The notes under the pieces: model-generated
Seen by the model: the letters and a program-made list of their open reading frames with translations, nothing else
What the model was told of the DNA's origin: nothing
Databases searched by the model: none
NCBI GenBank assembly: GCA_025602915.1
Contig: JAHLJZ010000074.1
Coordinates: forward strand, 50,031-114,030
Direction: 5' to 3'
DNA: 64,000 nucleotides
DNA from: Paraphysoderma sedebokerense
Taxonomy: Eukaryota; Blastocladiomycota; Physodermatomycetes; Physodermatales; Physodermataceae
Position numbers and translations under genes: made by a program
Shown here: positions 35,830-48,120 of the stretch, piece after piece
How positions within the stretch are numbered: the stretch's first letter is position 1
Layout of the letters: every line of letters begins with the position of its first letter

Positions 35830-38800
35830 ATGATTGATAGTTATCGACCAACAGCATCATCTAGGAAGGACGATCGGCATTCATCGTCTCATCGACATGA
35901 ATATGACGCACCCTCCTCTCGCTACAGTGAGGGGTACAAATCTAATGACCGAGAACGACGAAGGTCTCGGAGTCCCCGCAGAGACTATGACCATTCCAAC
36001 GAAAGGCTAAGGGATAGAAGTAGGGACAGATATGACAGGGATAGAGATAGAAGTAATAGAGAATGGGACAGGAGCGGAAGTTATCCCCCGGAAGACGACC
36101 AACATCATCACAGGGACAACCGAAGACAGAACGAGAGGCATCGTTCGGGAGAAGGTGACTTCCACCGAGATTATAGCGAAAATACACAGTATGAACGGTC
36201 AAATCAAAGAGATGACGACCGAAACAGGCAGGGTCATGCACATCGCACATATAATGATGCGAAATCATATGGAAATCGAGAGGATGGCAGAAGCCGCCGC
36301 AGACGGGCATTTGAGTATCCATCTAATCCTAGCGAACCATGTGAATATATTATTCTTCAAGGACTACGACCGACAACGACAGAAGATATGGTACGGTTTG
36401 GTCATTGTGGTGTCAACCTGACAATCTTGAATCCAACTAATGCTCGGTAGATTGAGGCTGTTCTCAACTCTCACGGAGCCTCATTTGAAAGCATCCGGCT
36501 TCTTCGTGATAAAACTGGTCACTCCAGGCGTTTTGCTTTTGTGAAATTTACGACGCTGGAACATGCGAAACATTTTGTCGGGAATCACTTCCCGGTGATA
36601 GAAATCGACGATAATGGCGTCAGAATAGACTTCAGCTTAACTACGCCAAATGATGATGAAGACTGGACTTGTGCCCATGTACTGCATTTCTCCCACAGCT
36701 TTGAAACATTTATCGTTCTCGACGAAATGATAAAGATTAGACGTTAACCTTATACTTAATTACAACTCGACAGTGCGGAAACGTGAATTTTAAACGCAGA
36801 AACGAGTGCTACAAATGCCGCAACATCAGAGGTATGTTCCCGATTTGTGTATGACTAAAGACGGTAATTTTGCTGAGCATTTGTTGATTTCTACAGGGAA
36901 CGTATCCATGACGGCGCCGATGACATCGTCTGCCGTAAACGATGGCACTAAAGATGTTGGAACGATGCCATGTCATCTTTTGGTTGTCCGAAATGTTGAT
37001 CCTTTGACTACAGAAGAATCGGTATTTAACCTCGCTATTTTAATTTCACCATGAGCCATGAAACCTCGCTTTGTTATCTATACAACAATTCTTTTTGCAA
37101 CTGAAATTCCCGTCCGCATATTGACCTGAAGATTCTTTCACATGCATGCAGATTTATAATGTGTTCTCTGGTCTCTCTCTTGTGAAACAAGTCAGGCTCA
37201 TTCGTGATCGAATGACCAACCTCAGTTGGGGATTTGCGTTTGTTGAGTACTTTGATCTACCAGTGCGTAATAGCAGATTTTTGGCACATTCATGTTATCG
37301 TCCTACCATTCTCCAATGTTCGATATTGCCTTCTGTTTGATTTTTCTCACACGTCACTTCTTGTCTTCAATCCAATAAGACTGCAACTTACGTCAACTCG
37401 ATTGTGAACGCCGTGGAATATTATCCTTCTGGATTCTACATCGACGATCGCCGTGTTACAGTTTCCTTCGCTCATTTCAATAGTTTTGTGCCTTGTTATG
37501 CTCCTTCATCTTTCACCATACCAGCAGACCACACGAATACGAGTTATGTTACCTATTGGGACGAAATGGCTTATGCGACTGTGCATCCTCCCCTAGTGTA
37601 CCCTGAAGAAAATTTACAGGTGAGTACGCCGTCTGAAAGTTCCGCCAAGCCGGCTGTGAAGTCAGAATCGGCACCTCCCAGAGCCGAAACGAAGAAAATT
37701 GAAAAAGAACCTGTATCGGTGGAGGACGAGTTGTCAGCTTTCTACGCCGATTTGGGAGGTTCCCTCGCAGGTGACACCGATTCTGCCGCCCCGAAAGAAA
37801 CATCTGACGCCGCATCTGCACAAGGTAAATGATTATTTAGTGTTGCTGCGTAGTTTTGCAGTTGCTAACATATTCTCCGTGCGATTAGAATCCGAGGTAA
37901 ATGACTACCCATGAACATTCCTATTTACTTTCGTGCTCATTTAATTTTGCCTGGATAGATGCCTGTTCAATCCACCGAAAATCCTAATATGGAGCAATCA
38001 TCTGTCCCTGTCTACCTCACCCCATCGCCCGATGAGGATTACGCCGATACGAATCTGATGGCGTGTTTGCTCTGTGAGCGCCAATTTAAGAGTATGGGCG
38101 ATCTCAGGAAACATGGACGGAAATCAGCGCTTCATAAGGTGGTTTTCGTGTATTTATGCGGCGATTCTATGAAATCCCCATATTTACCAATCATTTATTT
38201 CCTCAATTTAGGATAACCTAAAGGATCCAGAGAAGATTCAAGTTGCGCTTCAGCGAAAATACGCCTTAGCCAAACACACCGACGCAGCTTCAGATGACGT
38301 ACGTGGCTTCCTTTTCTTACCTGTTTGCTGTGTAATGGAGTACTTACTTTACTGGTTCGTACTTCAGGGTACCGACGTGAGCCGCTCTGATAGCCCCAGT
38401 TCTGCGTAAGTAAAGCCCTTGAATCCGAACAGGCCTCCAATTATATCCACCAAGGCTAACTGGTTCTGGTATTCTTTAATAGTGCCGACTCATCTTCCTC
38501 CTTCGGCATAGGTGGCAAGCTACTTGCAAAAATGGGATGGACTGGAGGGGGTCTGGGTACGCCACTTGCTCTCTCAAGACATCGCCGTGGGCTTCCATCT
38601 AATTATATCATTCATTATATCAATAGGTAAAAACGCAGACGGGATAGTCAAACCGATTGAAGCCGAAGTGTATGCCAAAGGCGCAGGATTAGGATCCGGA
38701 ATCAAGAGTACAGCCGCCGAAGTTGCGAATCTAGGACAACTGTCGTATCAAGATAAAGCGAAAGAAATGGTACGATTTTTCACTACCCAATTCAAATTGA

Positions 38801-38896
38801 ACTCAGCCCTTCCTTTGGTAGAATTCATTATTTATTGACCGTTTATGTTTTGTGTTGGCGATGGTTTAGGCGAGAATGCGATACCAGGGATATTGA
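35830..38896 (+). CDS. RBM5/RBM10-like splicing factor (RRM-ZnF-RRM-C2H2-G-patch)
   Basis: Thirteen exons (35830-36390, 36451-36678, 36774-36831, 36897-37021, 37152-37262, 37380-37824, 37889-37896, 37959-38138, 38212-38298, 38368-38405, 38483-38556, 38627-38769, 38870-38896) give 694 aa. Order: an Arg/Ser/Asp-rich N-terminus (RRRSRSPRRDYD), RRM1 (YIILQGLRPTTTEDM, RRFAFVKF), a RanBP2 finger (DWTCAHCGNVNFKRRNECYK), RRM2 (LLVVRNVDPLTTEES, GFAFVEY), a C2H2-type segment (CLLCERQFKSMGDLRKH), and a G-patch (IGGKLLAKMGWTGGGLGKNA). This is the RBM5/6/10 order, but no OCRE repeat is visible between RRM2 and C2H2. Exon 7 is only 8 nt. It probably acts in early spliceosome assembly. Confidence 0.92.
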
Positions 38897-39361
38897 ATTT
38901 GTTGAATGTAATTATGGGTTCACCATTAATCCGTAGCCTGTACATTGTCTACATTACCACATGTAGACTTGTCTGTTGAAAATATAATATTCACAATTTT
39001 TTGATCCAAAGTGTCCTTATCGCTTTGCAACTCACTTGTCATTAAACGGATGTTGATTGTGATAGCACATGATGAGATTGCATTATGAACTTTCTTTTAG
39101 CATACATCAACGATTTATATACAATAGCCCTGACTACTTCTGACCTAACTACACTATATCTAATCACTCTTATTTTACATTCACTCCACATCACCGGTCA
39201 TAATCTTTCACAAGCATTAACACTACAGCAAATAATTAGTCGAAATATACACAGCAATTGAATTGAATTGAATTATATCATTATCAGGGGGTTCTGTACA
39301 TAAGTAGATGGCGGTACTAGTAGCAGGTTTGCATGACGAGAGCCGCCCCTGCAAAGTCAGT
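38897..39361 (+). other. Intergenic between convergent genes
   Basis: 3' regions of the RBM5/10-like gene and DMC1. AT-rich; no coding signal or repeat. Confidence 0.4.
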
Positions 39362-40948
39362 TTACTCGGACGCGTCGATGATGCCACCCGCAGAGATAGC
39401 ATACACTAAAAATGGAAATGATTATGTTTGTTCAACCTTCAGAAATCTCAAGCATTATGCTGAAAATCATCAATGGATATACTTACTGCATTCAGCTTCG
39501 GGAACATCAGGAGAGTCGTAGATTTTGGCTATGCGAGTCTCACCGCGACCTTTGCGAAGGGAAAGTCGAGTAGTGGAGGCGTGGCTAGGAAAGAAGAAAA
39601 ATCAGATTTGAGCATCAACTTCTTTAAATTTCATTTATATATATATATGAACACATACGCTAAAACATGGCCCCCGATCGGTTTTTTTGGGTCTGCAACG
39701 AACGTAAGACCAGCGCCAGGGTCGGCTGACATCTAACAGAGATTGTCAGCATTCATCGTTGGATCTCTCCATAAATTGGCAATCAAAATAGAGATGGAGA
39801 GCTTACCATATTCGTTATGTAGACCGCAACATTGAACTCTTCGGCTATGCGCATTAACCGGGCCATGAACTGATTCAGCTTCTGTTGACGATCTGCCAAT
39901 TCACCACGACCAGAGTAATCAACACGGAACAATGCCATGATACTATCGATAACGAGCAGACGATAAGTCTTTTCTTCGGCAAATCGAGCAGTAAGCTCAG
40001 TTAGAAGGTCGAATTGATGTTCTGAATTGTAAGCTCTTGCGACCAAGACGTTTTCAAGGACAGCAGCACCGTCGATTCCGAAACGGTTCGCGATATCAAC
40101 CAGGCGATCAGGACGAAAAGTTCCTTCAGTATCAATAATAGCAGCTTTGCCTTTAAGGATAGAACGTGATGTACCATTGATAGTTAAAGATATGATATTT
40201 CGTGTTTAGAAACACTCACTGTTGGCATGTTTAGGACGAAAGAAACGCGAGTGCTTACCACAGGCGCCACCCATTTCTACGGGCAATTGGCAGGTGACAG
40301 CCAGAGTATGAGCCAATTGAGTTTTACCAGTTCTGAATTCACCAAAGGCTTCTGTGATCGACATTGATTGAATACCGCCACCGAGGAGTTTGTCGAATTC
40401 CTTGGATCCAGTGGAAATGCGCAATATGGATTGGCGTTGTTGCGAAATTTCAGCAGCAGTAAGGAATGAAGCGGCCTATTCGGTACGAGCAGCGTGAGAT
40501 GACAACATTATGAGACGGCAGAAATGAACAGTTGACGTGAACACAGCCCGGCGACAATGAATCACGTACCAAGAGTTTGTTGGCAGCTTCTTTGATCTTG
40601 TCGACTTTAGTTTCACTGAGACCCTTGACCTTGTTCATATTACGCTTGGTCATCATTTGGACACCCTAGTTGAAGAAGTCAAAGAAGACAGCGTTGTTAG
40701 GATACGGCAAGCAGAGGATTGATCGAGAGTCAATCAGCCACCGCGTATTAATGGTACGCTTTTTCCAGGAAAGAGACATGAGAATTTACCTTTACAGTAC
40801 AGATTCCAGCACCTTTCAGTTTCTGAATGTCCGAGGCATTGATTCCTTGCTTCTGGAGTTCATCGATATCAAGATTGTTATTATTTTCTTGCTCATATTC
40901 CTCAGTCTCGACTTGTTCGACTGGGTTCATCATTTCGGCGACTACCAT
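39362..40948 (-). CDS. DMC1: Meiotic recombinase DMC1
   Basis: Seven exons (40948-40790, 40665-40570, 40475-40259, 40150-39807, 39732-39659, 39584-39487, 39405-39362) give 343 aa. The N-terminal helix-hairpin-helix region has [19 protein letters not shown] and [17 protein letters not shown]. The ATPase core has Walker [22 protein letters not shown], and Walker [24 protein letters not shown]1 rather than RAD51 is shown by [11 protein letters not shown], by [20 protein letters not shown] and by SADPGAG. The end [20 protein letters not shown] and [12 protein letters not shown] are as in the family. At the start of loop L2 the expected TNQM reads TNMM, across an intron: the conserved Gln is Met. 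A CACGTG lies about 160 bp upstream. Confidence 0.95.
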
Positions 40949-41268
40949 GGTTACAGGATTGCGAAGGGATATGACAGAGGCTAGATAACTTAGATGTTTG
41001 CGCTAGAAGGCAGATGTGTTGTTTGATAGCAATCAAGATCAGTGGAAAGAAGGAAGGGAATGAGGAGGAGCGAAGGGAATGCGATTCCTCGTTGGTCGCA
41101 GCCCGTCACGTGATTCGCGGATCCTGATGGAATACATAAATGATAACAAACTTAGAAATCATGTGTTTATTGGGTTGGAGTAAGACGGGAATGAATTAGA
41201 CAATTAACTTTACAACTTTATATAATACAGAGAAGAAGAGCATGGACAGGAACTGTTTCTCCAACATT
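40949..41268 (-). promoter_or_regulatory. DMC1 promoter region with CACGTG
   Basis: Spacer between DMC1 and the Chs7 3' end. CACGTG at 41107-41112 within GTCACGTGATT, in an AG-rich then GC-rich stretch. Nothing coding seen. Confidence 0.4.
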
Positions 41269-42504
41269 CTAATGGAACCGAGGTTGAGGCATTTCTCCAT
41301 ACTGGCTGTACTGTTTTTGTTCTCCTCCATCCAAAAGTGGTTCCCGGCTACTATAAATCAACATGGTAATTAGTGCATGTCTCACAATCAACAAAATCTT
41401 ATTAAGTCAACTTACTCCAGGAACGTCATTTTGTTAGTTGGCACAACAAATTCCAAGTCTTCCTTTGTGATTGAATCCCAATATTTATAAACCATCATAA
41501 CAGACAATAGGGTAAAGGTCACTCCAAAGAACATTCCGTCAATGTAGTGCTTGGATGTATTGCAGATACTAATCGAAAACACATGAACAAAGATTTGGCC
41601 GGTTACGAAGAAGAGGACGCCGAAAAAGATGTCACCTAAAAACGACCAATGTTTCATTAGCGGTCGTACGAAATTACGAAAAATCCATTCAAGCTTACCC
41701 AAAGGCCATCTGTTATCCAATGTGTTCAATACAAGGATAATTTGGAGAATTATGTAGACACAAAGCATAGCTCCGTTGAAGACGAAGAAGAGAATGAACA
41801 ACGCAGTGGGCACTTCTTTGCTAAAGGGAGACCAATTCTGGAATGTAGCCAGAGCGATGAAAACGGTGGCAGTACAGATGATGGCGGACGAAACTCTGAT
41901 GGACCATAGCGAGAGTGGAGTGCCGTCTTCAATCCATTGGAATGCAACAAAGCCGTTCAGTAACAGGCACCAAATAGTGGCAGTAATTAATCCTAAATGT
42001 ATGGCCGTCATGACCTGAGATACGATTGAAAGTGAATATTGAAATTTCCATGGGTTTGTCATAATAAGGGCAAATATATACCGGATATGCGTTATTGGCT
42101 GTAGGAATGATACCACTCACTAACAGAAACTCGATAAAAATAGTGAGCATGTACAAGTAAAAGAACATGACAATCTCCTTTCTGCCGACAGCAGTGTATT
42201 TTGACTTGATATGATAGATCATGATGCATGTCATAACTAGTGCGATGAGGTAAATAACAATAGTGGCTAATAACGAGAAATGAAAAAGCAAGTTAATATG
42301 ATGGATTCCTATCGGCTGTGATTTCGGCATATCTTCAATATAACACTGCATCGCAGCACAACGCATACCGGGTTGGAATATCAAAGACCCGCTGAACTCT
42401 ATATTTCGAGAATAACATAAAGGCTCTGTGCCTGAGCCCACGAGAGGACACAGGGTGTAGGCAATTGACTGGCAAATGTCTTCGAACTTGCCGAACTGCA
42501 CCAT
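41269..42504 (-). CDS. CHS7: Chitin synthase export chaperone Chs7
   Basis: Five exons (42504-42369, 42266-42082, 42014-41699, 41635-41416, 41350-41269) give 312 aa. Family blocks seen: FGKFEDIC, CPLVGSG, ALVMTCIMIYHIKSKYTAVG, RKEIVMFFYLYML, WCLLLNGFVAFQWIEDGTPL, LVLNTLDNRWPLGD, ICNTSKHYIDGMFFG, MMVYKYWDSITKEDLEF. Seven membrane segments are apparent. An intron at 42368-42267 must be removed even though the frame stays open through it: removal restores the FQPATIVIYLIALVMT segment. Chs7 works in the endoplasmic reticulum to let chitin synthases exit, and it is a fungal protein. The C-terminus ends with a short polar tail (DGGEQKQYSQYGEMPQPRFH). Confidence 0.95.
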
Positions 42505-42666
42505 ATTGCGGGAGTAGCAGGGGAGAAAGCGATGGGGGCGAGCGGGGAGCGGAGTATGCTGTCCAGATGAGGAGAGATAGATATGTTGTTGTGGATGAGT
42601 CGGGGAGCGATGGTGATGTTTTTGTGGATGAGACGAGGAGCGATGGAATTTCTCAAACCGGCTGCT

Positions 42667-43147
42667 TTAATTAACTGAGCGGAGGGGAAGGCGTCTGGCC
42701 AATAGCCTAGCGGTGACTTCCACTTTTAGAACACTCCCCACACAATCGACGCGACTTTTTTTGGATAATACAATAGGGAAACAATCGGCTGTGTTGGCAT
42801 ACTCAGATAAAGTGGATGTTGTGTGTGTTGGTGTAGACCAGTTACCATTTGAAAGTGAAACAGCAGCATTAGAAATTTCTTTATCCAGCTGTCGAGGATC
42901 GACATCCAGGACTCCAGTGTCAGATCCTGGATACTGAAGACCGTCTGTACTAAAGAATGAGGAAAACCAATCCAGATTGGCCGAGAAGCTGCCGAGAATT
43001 ATTGATGTGAGATAATCTGCGTCGGGATGACCCAAAGTCGATAATGAGGAAAGAAGGATCGTCTGAGTGAGGAAAGAAGTGTGCCAGTCCGTGGCTTAAT
43101 TGACAGTGTCTAGATTCGCTGATCTCATTTTTCACCGTCACCATCAT
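42667..43147 (-). CDS. 135-aa orphan protein
   Basis: Two exons (43147-43136, 43062-42667). The first coding exon is only 12 nt (MMVT), and splicing from GTGAAA to CTCAG keeps the frame open for 135 aa. It is not recognised. It starts MMVTTILLSSLSTLGHPDAD and continues YLTSIILGSFSANLDWFSSF, a region of mixed helix/strand character, then an Asp/Ser-rich loop and a C-terminal strand pair (VLSKKSRVDCVGSVLKVEVT). No TM or signal peptide is certain. The start lies 160 bp from the divergent surface-protein gene. Small chaperone-like subunits have this size and feel, but no function can be given. Confidence 0.5.
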
Positions 43148-43305
43148 AGTTGTCTCTCACTTCTAAATACTGTCCCACTTTTGCACATCTAAAGAACATC
43201 ATTCCGATATTGATATTAAACTTACAGCCATATTAATACCCGCTTATTCATCCTCACTCTTCTCGTATTTCAGTATCGCTATTCGCTCAGGAGGTGATTG
43301 CAGAT

Positions 43306-46300
43306 ATGCAAAGTGTTTCCATGTCCGGTATCGCCAAGCATATCATCTTCCTCACTATTTTCACTCTGTTCAACTATACATATTCGCGTTCCATATACGT
43401 TGATACTACGGGTAATGATTTATTTGGATGCGGAGATTCCAACAATCCCTGCAAAAGCATCAAATTCGCGATAAACTCCGCTGTGAATGGAGACGGTGTT
43501 TTGATCAACCCAGGAACCTACAGGGGGACAGATAACGTGAACATAGCCATCAATGGGAAGAATATACAGTAAGTTAAATTTATTCAGTAACTCCGTGGGA
43601 TGGACTTTTCATTCATGTGCCTCAAGTATTAATTCCACACAAGGGCCCGACGTGACTTTTGTGGATGGGGAAGGAGTAAGCAGATTGTTGCTAGTCAATA
43701 GCAACGAACCAAACACCACAATCATCTCTGGGCTATCACTGATAAAGTAGGGTCTGAAATCTCGATGTTTTTTTTTTTCTGATGCGACATCAAACTGACC
43801 CGTGACAACGACTCTTTAGTGGCAGATCTACTGCGGCTGGCTGCATGCTCGTGACCAACGGAGCTAGAGCGGTAAATATCTCGTTTCCATTCATAACGTT
43901 GAACGATTCATTCCAGAATGTTAATTCACTGAATGATCTCACAGATTATCGAGAATTGTGTTTTCCAAAATTGCAGCGCTGTAACAACGATTGGCGCCGA
44001 CGGTACAAATATAGATATGCCGATTGCTTAGAGTTCATGGCATAAGTACTGAAGTTGTATTTGACAGCTACGGGATTATTTGCCGAAGCTGGTGGTGCTA
44101 TTTATATGCACAACGCAGCACCGACCTTGTCCGGATGTCGATTCATCAACAACTACGCGACGACAGCTGCTGGCTCTGTCTGGCTTGATAAAGGCGCAGA
44201 TCCGGGTATTTAAATCTTCCATACTGGCCAATCGTTGCACATTTCCCAACAACCTCTAATTTGTTTTCTAGTCCTTTACAACTGCACATTCCAGGGAGAC
44301 AAAGCGGGGTCTTTTGGTGGTTCCGTTGTACCCGAAGGTGACTCAAACGCAAAATTCTATAATTGTGTTTGGAGTAACAACACATCCAAATTTGGTGGCG
44401 CCATAGACACTGGTGGTAATAGTACAACAGAGTTCCACAATTGTACTCTGTCATTCAATAAGGGGCAGAGAGGTGGTGCTGGTCTGCGGTTTGCTTTCTC
44501 GGTCAAGTTGTGCTGTTTTCATATTATTTACATTCAATCATAGTTTACCACTATAACAAGGACAAAGTCAAGTTTAAAGATTGTATTTTTTTTAACAACG
44601 AAGCGGAAACAAATGGAGGAGCCGTGGTGGTATCAATCGAATGTGCTCCATCGTATGAGAACTGCACTTTCGAGGTTTGTTAGCTTTGCCCGCGAATATA
44701 TTGAACTTACGACATATTTATTAACCGTTCTTTTTCAAGAACAATACTTCCAGTGGCGTTGGTGCCTTCTATGCTGAGAGCGATACGAAACCTGTCTTGA
44801 TCGGCTCGTTATTCACACGGAATCGCGACGGCGGAGGAGCTTCCTCCTTGTACGCAAGAGCTGCCGCGGTTGTAACAGTCAAAGACACAATATTTACTGA
44901 CAACCATAGCCCTATGTACGGTAAGTAACACTTGAAAGCTTGATACATGTTCCCGCACTAACAGCTTTCGACAGCACCAGCGATTTTGGTGGAGAATGAT
45001 GTCACTCTCAATATAACGAATATGACATGCACTGGGAATAGTGCCGTACTGGATGCTGGTTGCCTCAAAGCCTCTCAGAAGTCCGTGGTCTTCATTGCCA
45101 ACTCTACTATCAGCAAGAATTTGGCGCGGTTCGGTGGAGGCGGACTGGCTTTTGATGGAGAAGCAAACGTGACAATCATTAACACTACAATCGACAGCAA
45201 TGTTGCAGATGGTATGGCCGGCGCTATTTGGGCCTATGGCACATCTGTCCTTGCTATCTATAATTCAACCATACTTAACAATTCTGCGAAAGATAAAGGA
45301 GGTGCAATTGTTGTCGAAACTTCGAGTACCCTTTTGGCTAATGGATTGAAGGTAATCAACAACACTGCAGAAAGGGGTGGAGGAGCCTTCATCAATTCCG
45401 GAAAGCCCATCAACGTAACAGGGGACAGTTTGTTTGAATCTAATGTAGCGGATTTCGGGGGTGCATTCTTCTTCGATTCCCGCACAACTAACAACTCTAT
45501 TACCCGTACTTTGATGAAATCCAACAAAGCCAGAGCAGGAGCTGTATTTTTCTATAATCGGTGCGTTTTTCTCATCCACATTTTGAGCTTCCCGAGAACT
45601 AATGCGGACAATCCAAATAGGTGGGCGAAACTTGCCGATTTTGACTGTACATTCTTCAACAACTCGGCATCGTACGGTGAAATTGAAGCTACCAGACCAA
45701 TGCGCATTTCGTCTAACGCTACCTTACAACCAGGGTATTCTCCAAATGAGCAATTCAATATCAGTGTCAATCTTATCGACTATTTTAACAATACAGCAAC
45801 AGATACCATTGACCCAGTTATAGCTGAATTAAGAGGGTTGGATGGACTAGAACTGAAAAGCATTGTGTCGCGCAAAGCGTTCGACAAAGGAAATGTAGAA
45901 TTCACGGATGTAAGTGTAGCGGGAAGACTTTCTCAGATATACAAAATGCAGATTACGACGAAAGAGCTTGAACCCTTGAACTACACTGTTGAGATTCGAA
46001 CGTGTGGTCCAGGACATTACGACTTCTCTCAAGGAGGCGATATCTACCGGTGTAAGAGATGCGAAGAAGGAACGTACTCCGTAATATCTGATTCAGAATG
46101 CAAAGTTTGCCCCAGAGGCGTATGTATATGGTACTGTTTGTTAATTTGCGTTTTATCTCATTGGCTTTTTTCTACGTAGGGTCGATGCCCTGGAGGAAGC
46201 GAGGTCTATGCATTGGATGGATTCTGGCTCGATCCCACCACAATCTCTGAAGAACCAAGATTATACCGCTGCCTCAGTGGTCGTTGCCCTGGTGGAAGCT

Positions 46301-47795
46301 GTGCTGCAAATCGTACCGGTAGGCTTTGCTCTTTATGCGTCGATGGGTTCAGGTAAGGTTTTCGCAAGCAGTTTACTGTTCGCATTGTATTGTTATTGAT
46401 CCCAATTGCAGTGAATGGGGCGGCAAGTGCCAAGATTGCCGATCATCAACATCTCCTAGTTGGGCACTATTTCCATTTGTATTGTCGTTTACGGTCGTGG
46501 GTATTCTGATCAAGTTCCCCCGTCTTACCGAAACTGGGCTCCCGAAATCGCTTGTGTTCTTTATACAAAGCGCGTTGATCCTTACTCAGAATGAAAATAA
46601 GTTAACCGGTCAATTCATTGTCCAGACATTCAATATGGCTTTCGATTCAATCATCAGTCTCGACGCAGGCGGTCGATGCGTATTTGCATATGATAACCTT
46701 CAGAAACTGGCCTATCAATTTTATGCTCCTATTAGCCCTATTATTTCTCTATTCCTTTGGTATTCCCTAATGAAAATTTACTTCTTCACAAAAGGGCGGA
46801 AAATGCCCTCATATTGGAACTGGCGTATCGTTGCGGCATTGTTGTGGATTTTGTTGTGGTCGTATACATTAGCGTGTAAAGCCGCATTCAATCTTCTCAA
46901 TTGCTACAAAGTCGGCAATGATCTCTTACTAGTAAAAGCTCCAAATGTCGTCTGTGGGAGTCCCGAACACATTCCCTACCAAATCGGCGCTACGATGGTC
47001 ATCATTTTTTTCATTGCGCTTTTCCCAATTGTCTGTTGTTATCTTCTTTACCGCGCACGTCAAGAACTTGCCGAAAATCCGGATTACCCCTTGTGCAAAG
47101 AGTTGTACCGATCTTACCGCCCGAAATTATGGTACTTTGAGGTCGTTACATTGCTCAGAAAACTCATCCTCACATTACTTGATGTATTCATCGTCAATGA
47201 AGCGGCGCACGGTCTCGCTTTATCAATCTACTTTTTCATCATTTATCTATTCCAATTCTGTATCCAACCGTTTAAAAACAATCTATTCAATCGCGCAGAA
47301 GATTACCTTCTTCTCCTTCTTATCCTTATGTCCGGCTTGTCGTTTGGATCAACAATGCGTGATAATTATACCGATAAGATTGATATTGCGGCCGTGAACA
47401 TCACTATTCTCGTAGTGGGTGTTATCATCGTCCTCACGTTTATTCTGTTGCTAACAGAAAAAGGACAATCGATGATTGGTAAACATGTTCAAATAATAAT
47501 GCAGGAACACCCGATGATTGCGAAAAGCATGAAAAGTTTACACAATATTGCACAGAGAGCAGCTGAATTCGGTAGCCCTAATCCATCGAGAGATGACGTG
47601 AGTAAAAGTAAGACGGATATAAGGAAGAGTACAGAGACTGGAATCGCGGGTGTCGGGGCATGTGAGAAAAAGAGCAGAAGGACGATGCTTCAACTTCCGG
47701 AGCCTACCAGAGTTAAAACGACGGCAGTGTTGGACGGTAATTCTGATCGCGGAAGCAGCGATAAAGGAGAAAATCAATTGATTCGACAAGCTTAG
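43306..47795 (+). CDS. Cell-surface protein: beta-helix (PMP-type) repeats, Cys-rich module and multi-TM tail
   Basis: Twelve exons (43306-43568, 43627-43746, 43820-43871, 43945-44002, 44068-44205, 44272-44481, 44544-44674, 44740-44920, 44975-45560, 45621-46119, 46180-46352, 46412-47795) sum to 1264 aa. A signal peptide (IIFLTIFTLFNYTY) is followed by YVDTTGNDLFGCGDSNNPCK, the start of a right-handed beta-helix. About residues 150-650 hold many GGA[IVF] / NxS repeats (KFGGAIDTGGNSTTEFHNCT, FGGGGLAFDGEANVTIINTT), as in polymorphic outer membrane proteins. Next is a Cys-rich juxtamembrane module (CEEGTYSVISDSECKVCPRG, NRTGRLCSLCVDGFSEWGG), then a tail with about eight TM helices (SLVFFIQSALILTQ, LLRKLILTLLDVFIV). 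Many NxT/S sites suggest glycosylation. The intracellular end is Lys/Ser-rich. Possibly a receptor or adhesion sensor. Confidence 0.85.
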
Positions 47796-48120
47796 TATGA
47801 TTTTTCCTTGTGATACCAAGAATTGATGTCAGATCTACTTTTGCATTTGACTTGGAGTATGTAGTAAATTGTAAGATTAAAATTTATAGAAGCCTTAAAT
47901 CACTAAAGTTTTGGCTTCTTTCGTTTCTTGAATGTAACAATTGGAATGCATTAGAGTGTTAAAAATTTCAAAGGTGCCTCTGTATCGTTAAAATACATTT
48001 GGGGAGCACAGAAATGCTGGCTCAATTCACAATCTTGGGCAGAAATACACATGCGTTCACTATTCTTTACAATTCTAAATGAATACACGTGTCGTAATCG
48101 CAATCATATAACCACATCTT
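47796..48120 (+). other. Intergenic between convergent genes
   Basis: 3' regions of the surface-protein gene and TFIP11. A CACGTG lies at 48086-48091, but not in a promoter position. Confidence 0.4.

Noticed and set aside
37620-37625. GTGAGT as donor ending exon 6 of the RBM5/10-like gene
   Set aside because: The frame continues with plausible coding to 37824 and the 8-nt exon requires that end; kept only as a possible isoform.
42267-42368. Continuous coding through this part of Chs7
   Set aside because: The frame stays open, but removal of the GTATGC..TTAG segment restores the conserved FQPAT...ALVMT membrane block.
45561-45620. Continuous coding through this segment of the surface protein
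   Set aside because: The frame is open, but GTGCGT and AATAG flank exactly 60 nt and removal restores the repeat pattern; treated as an intron, with some doubt.
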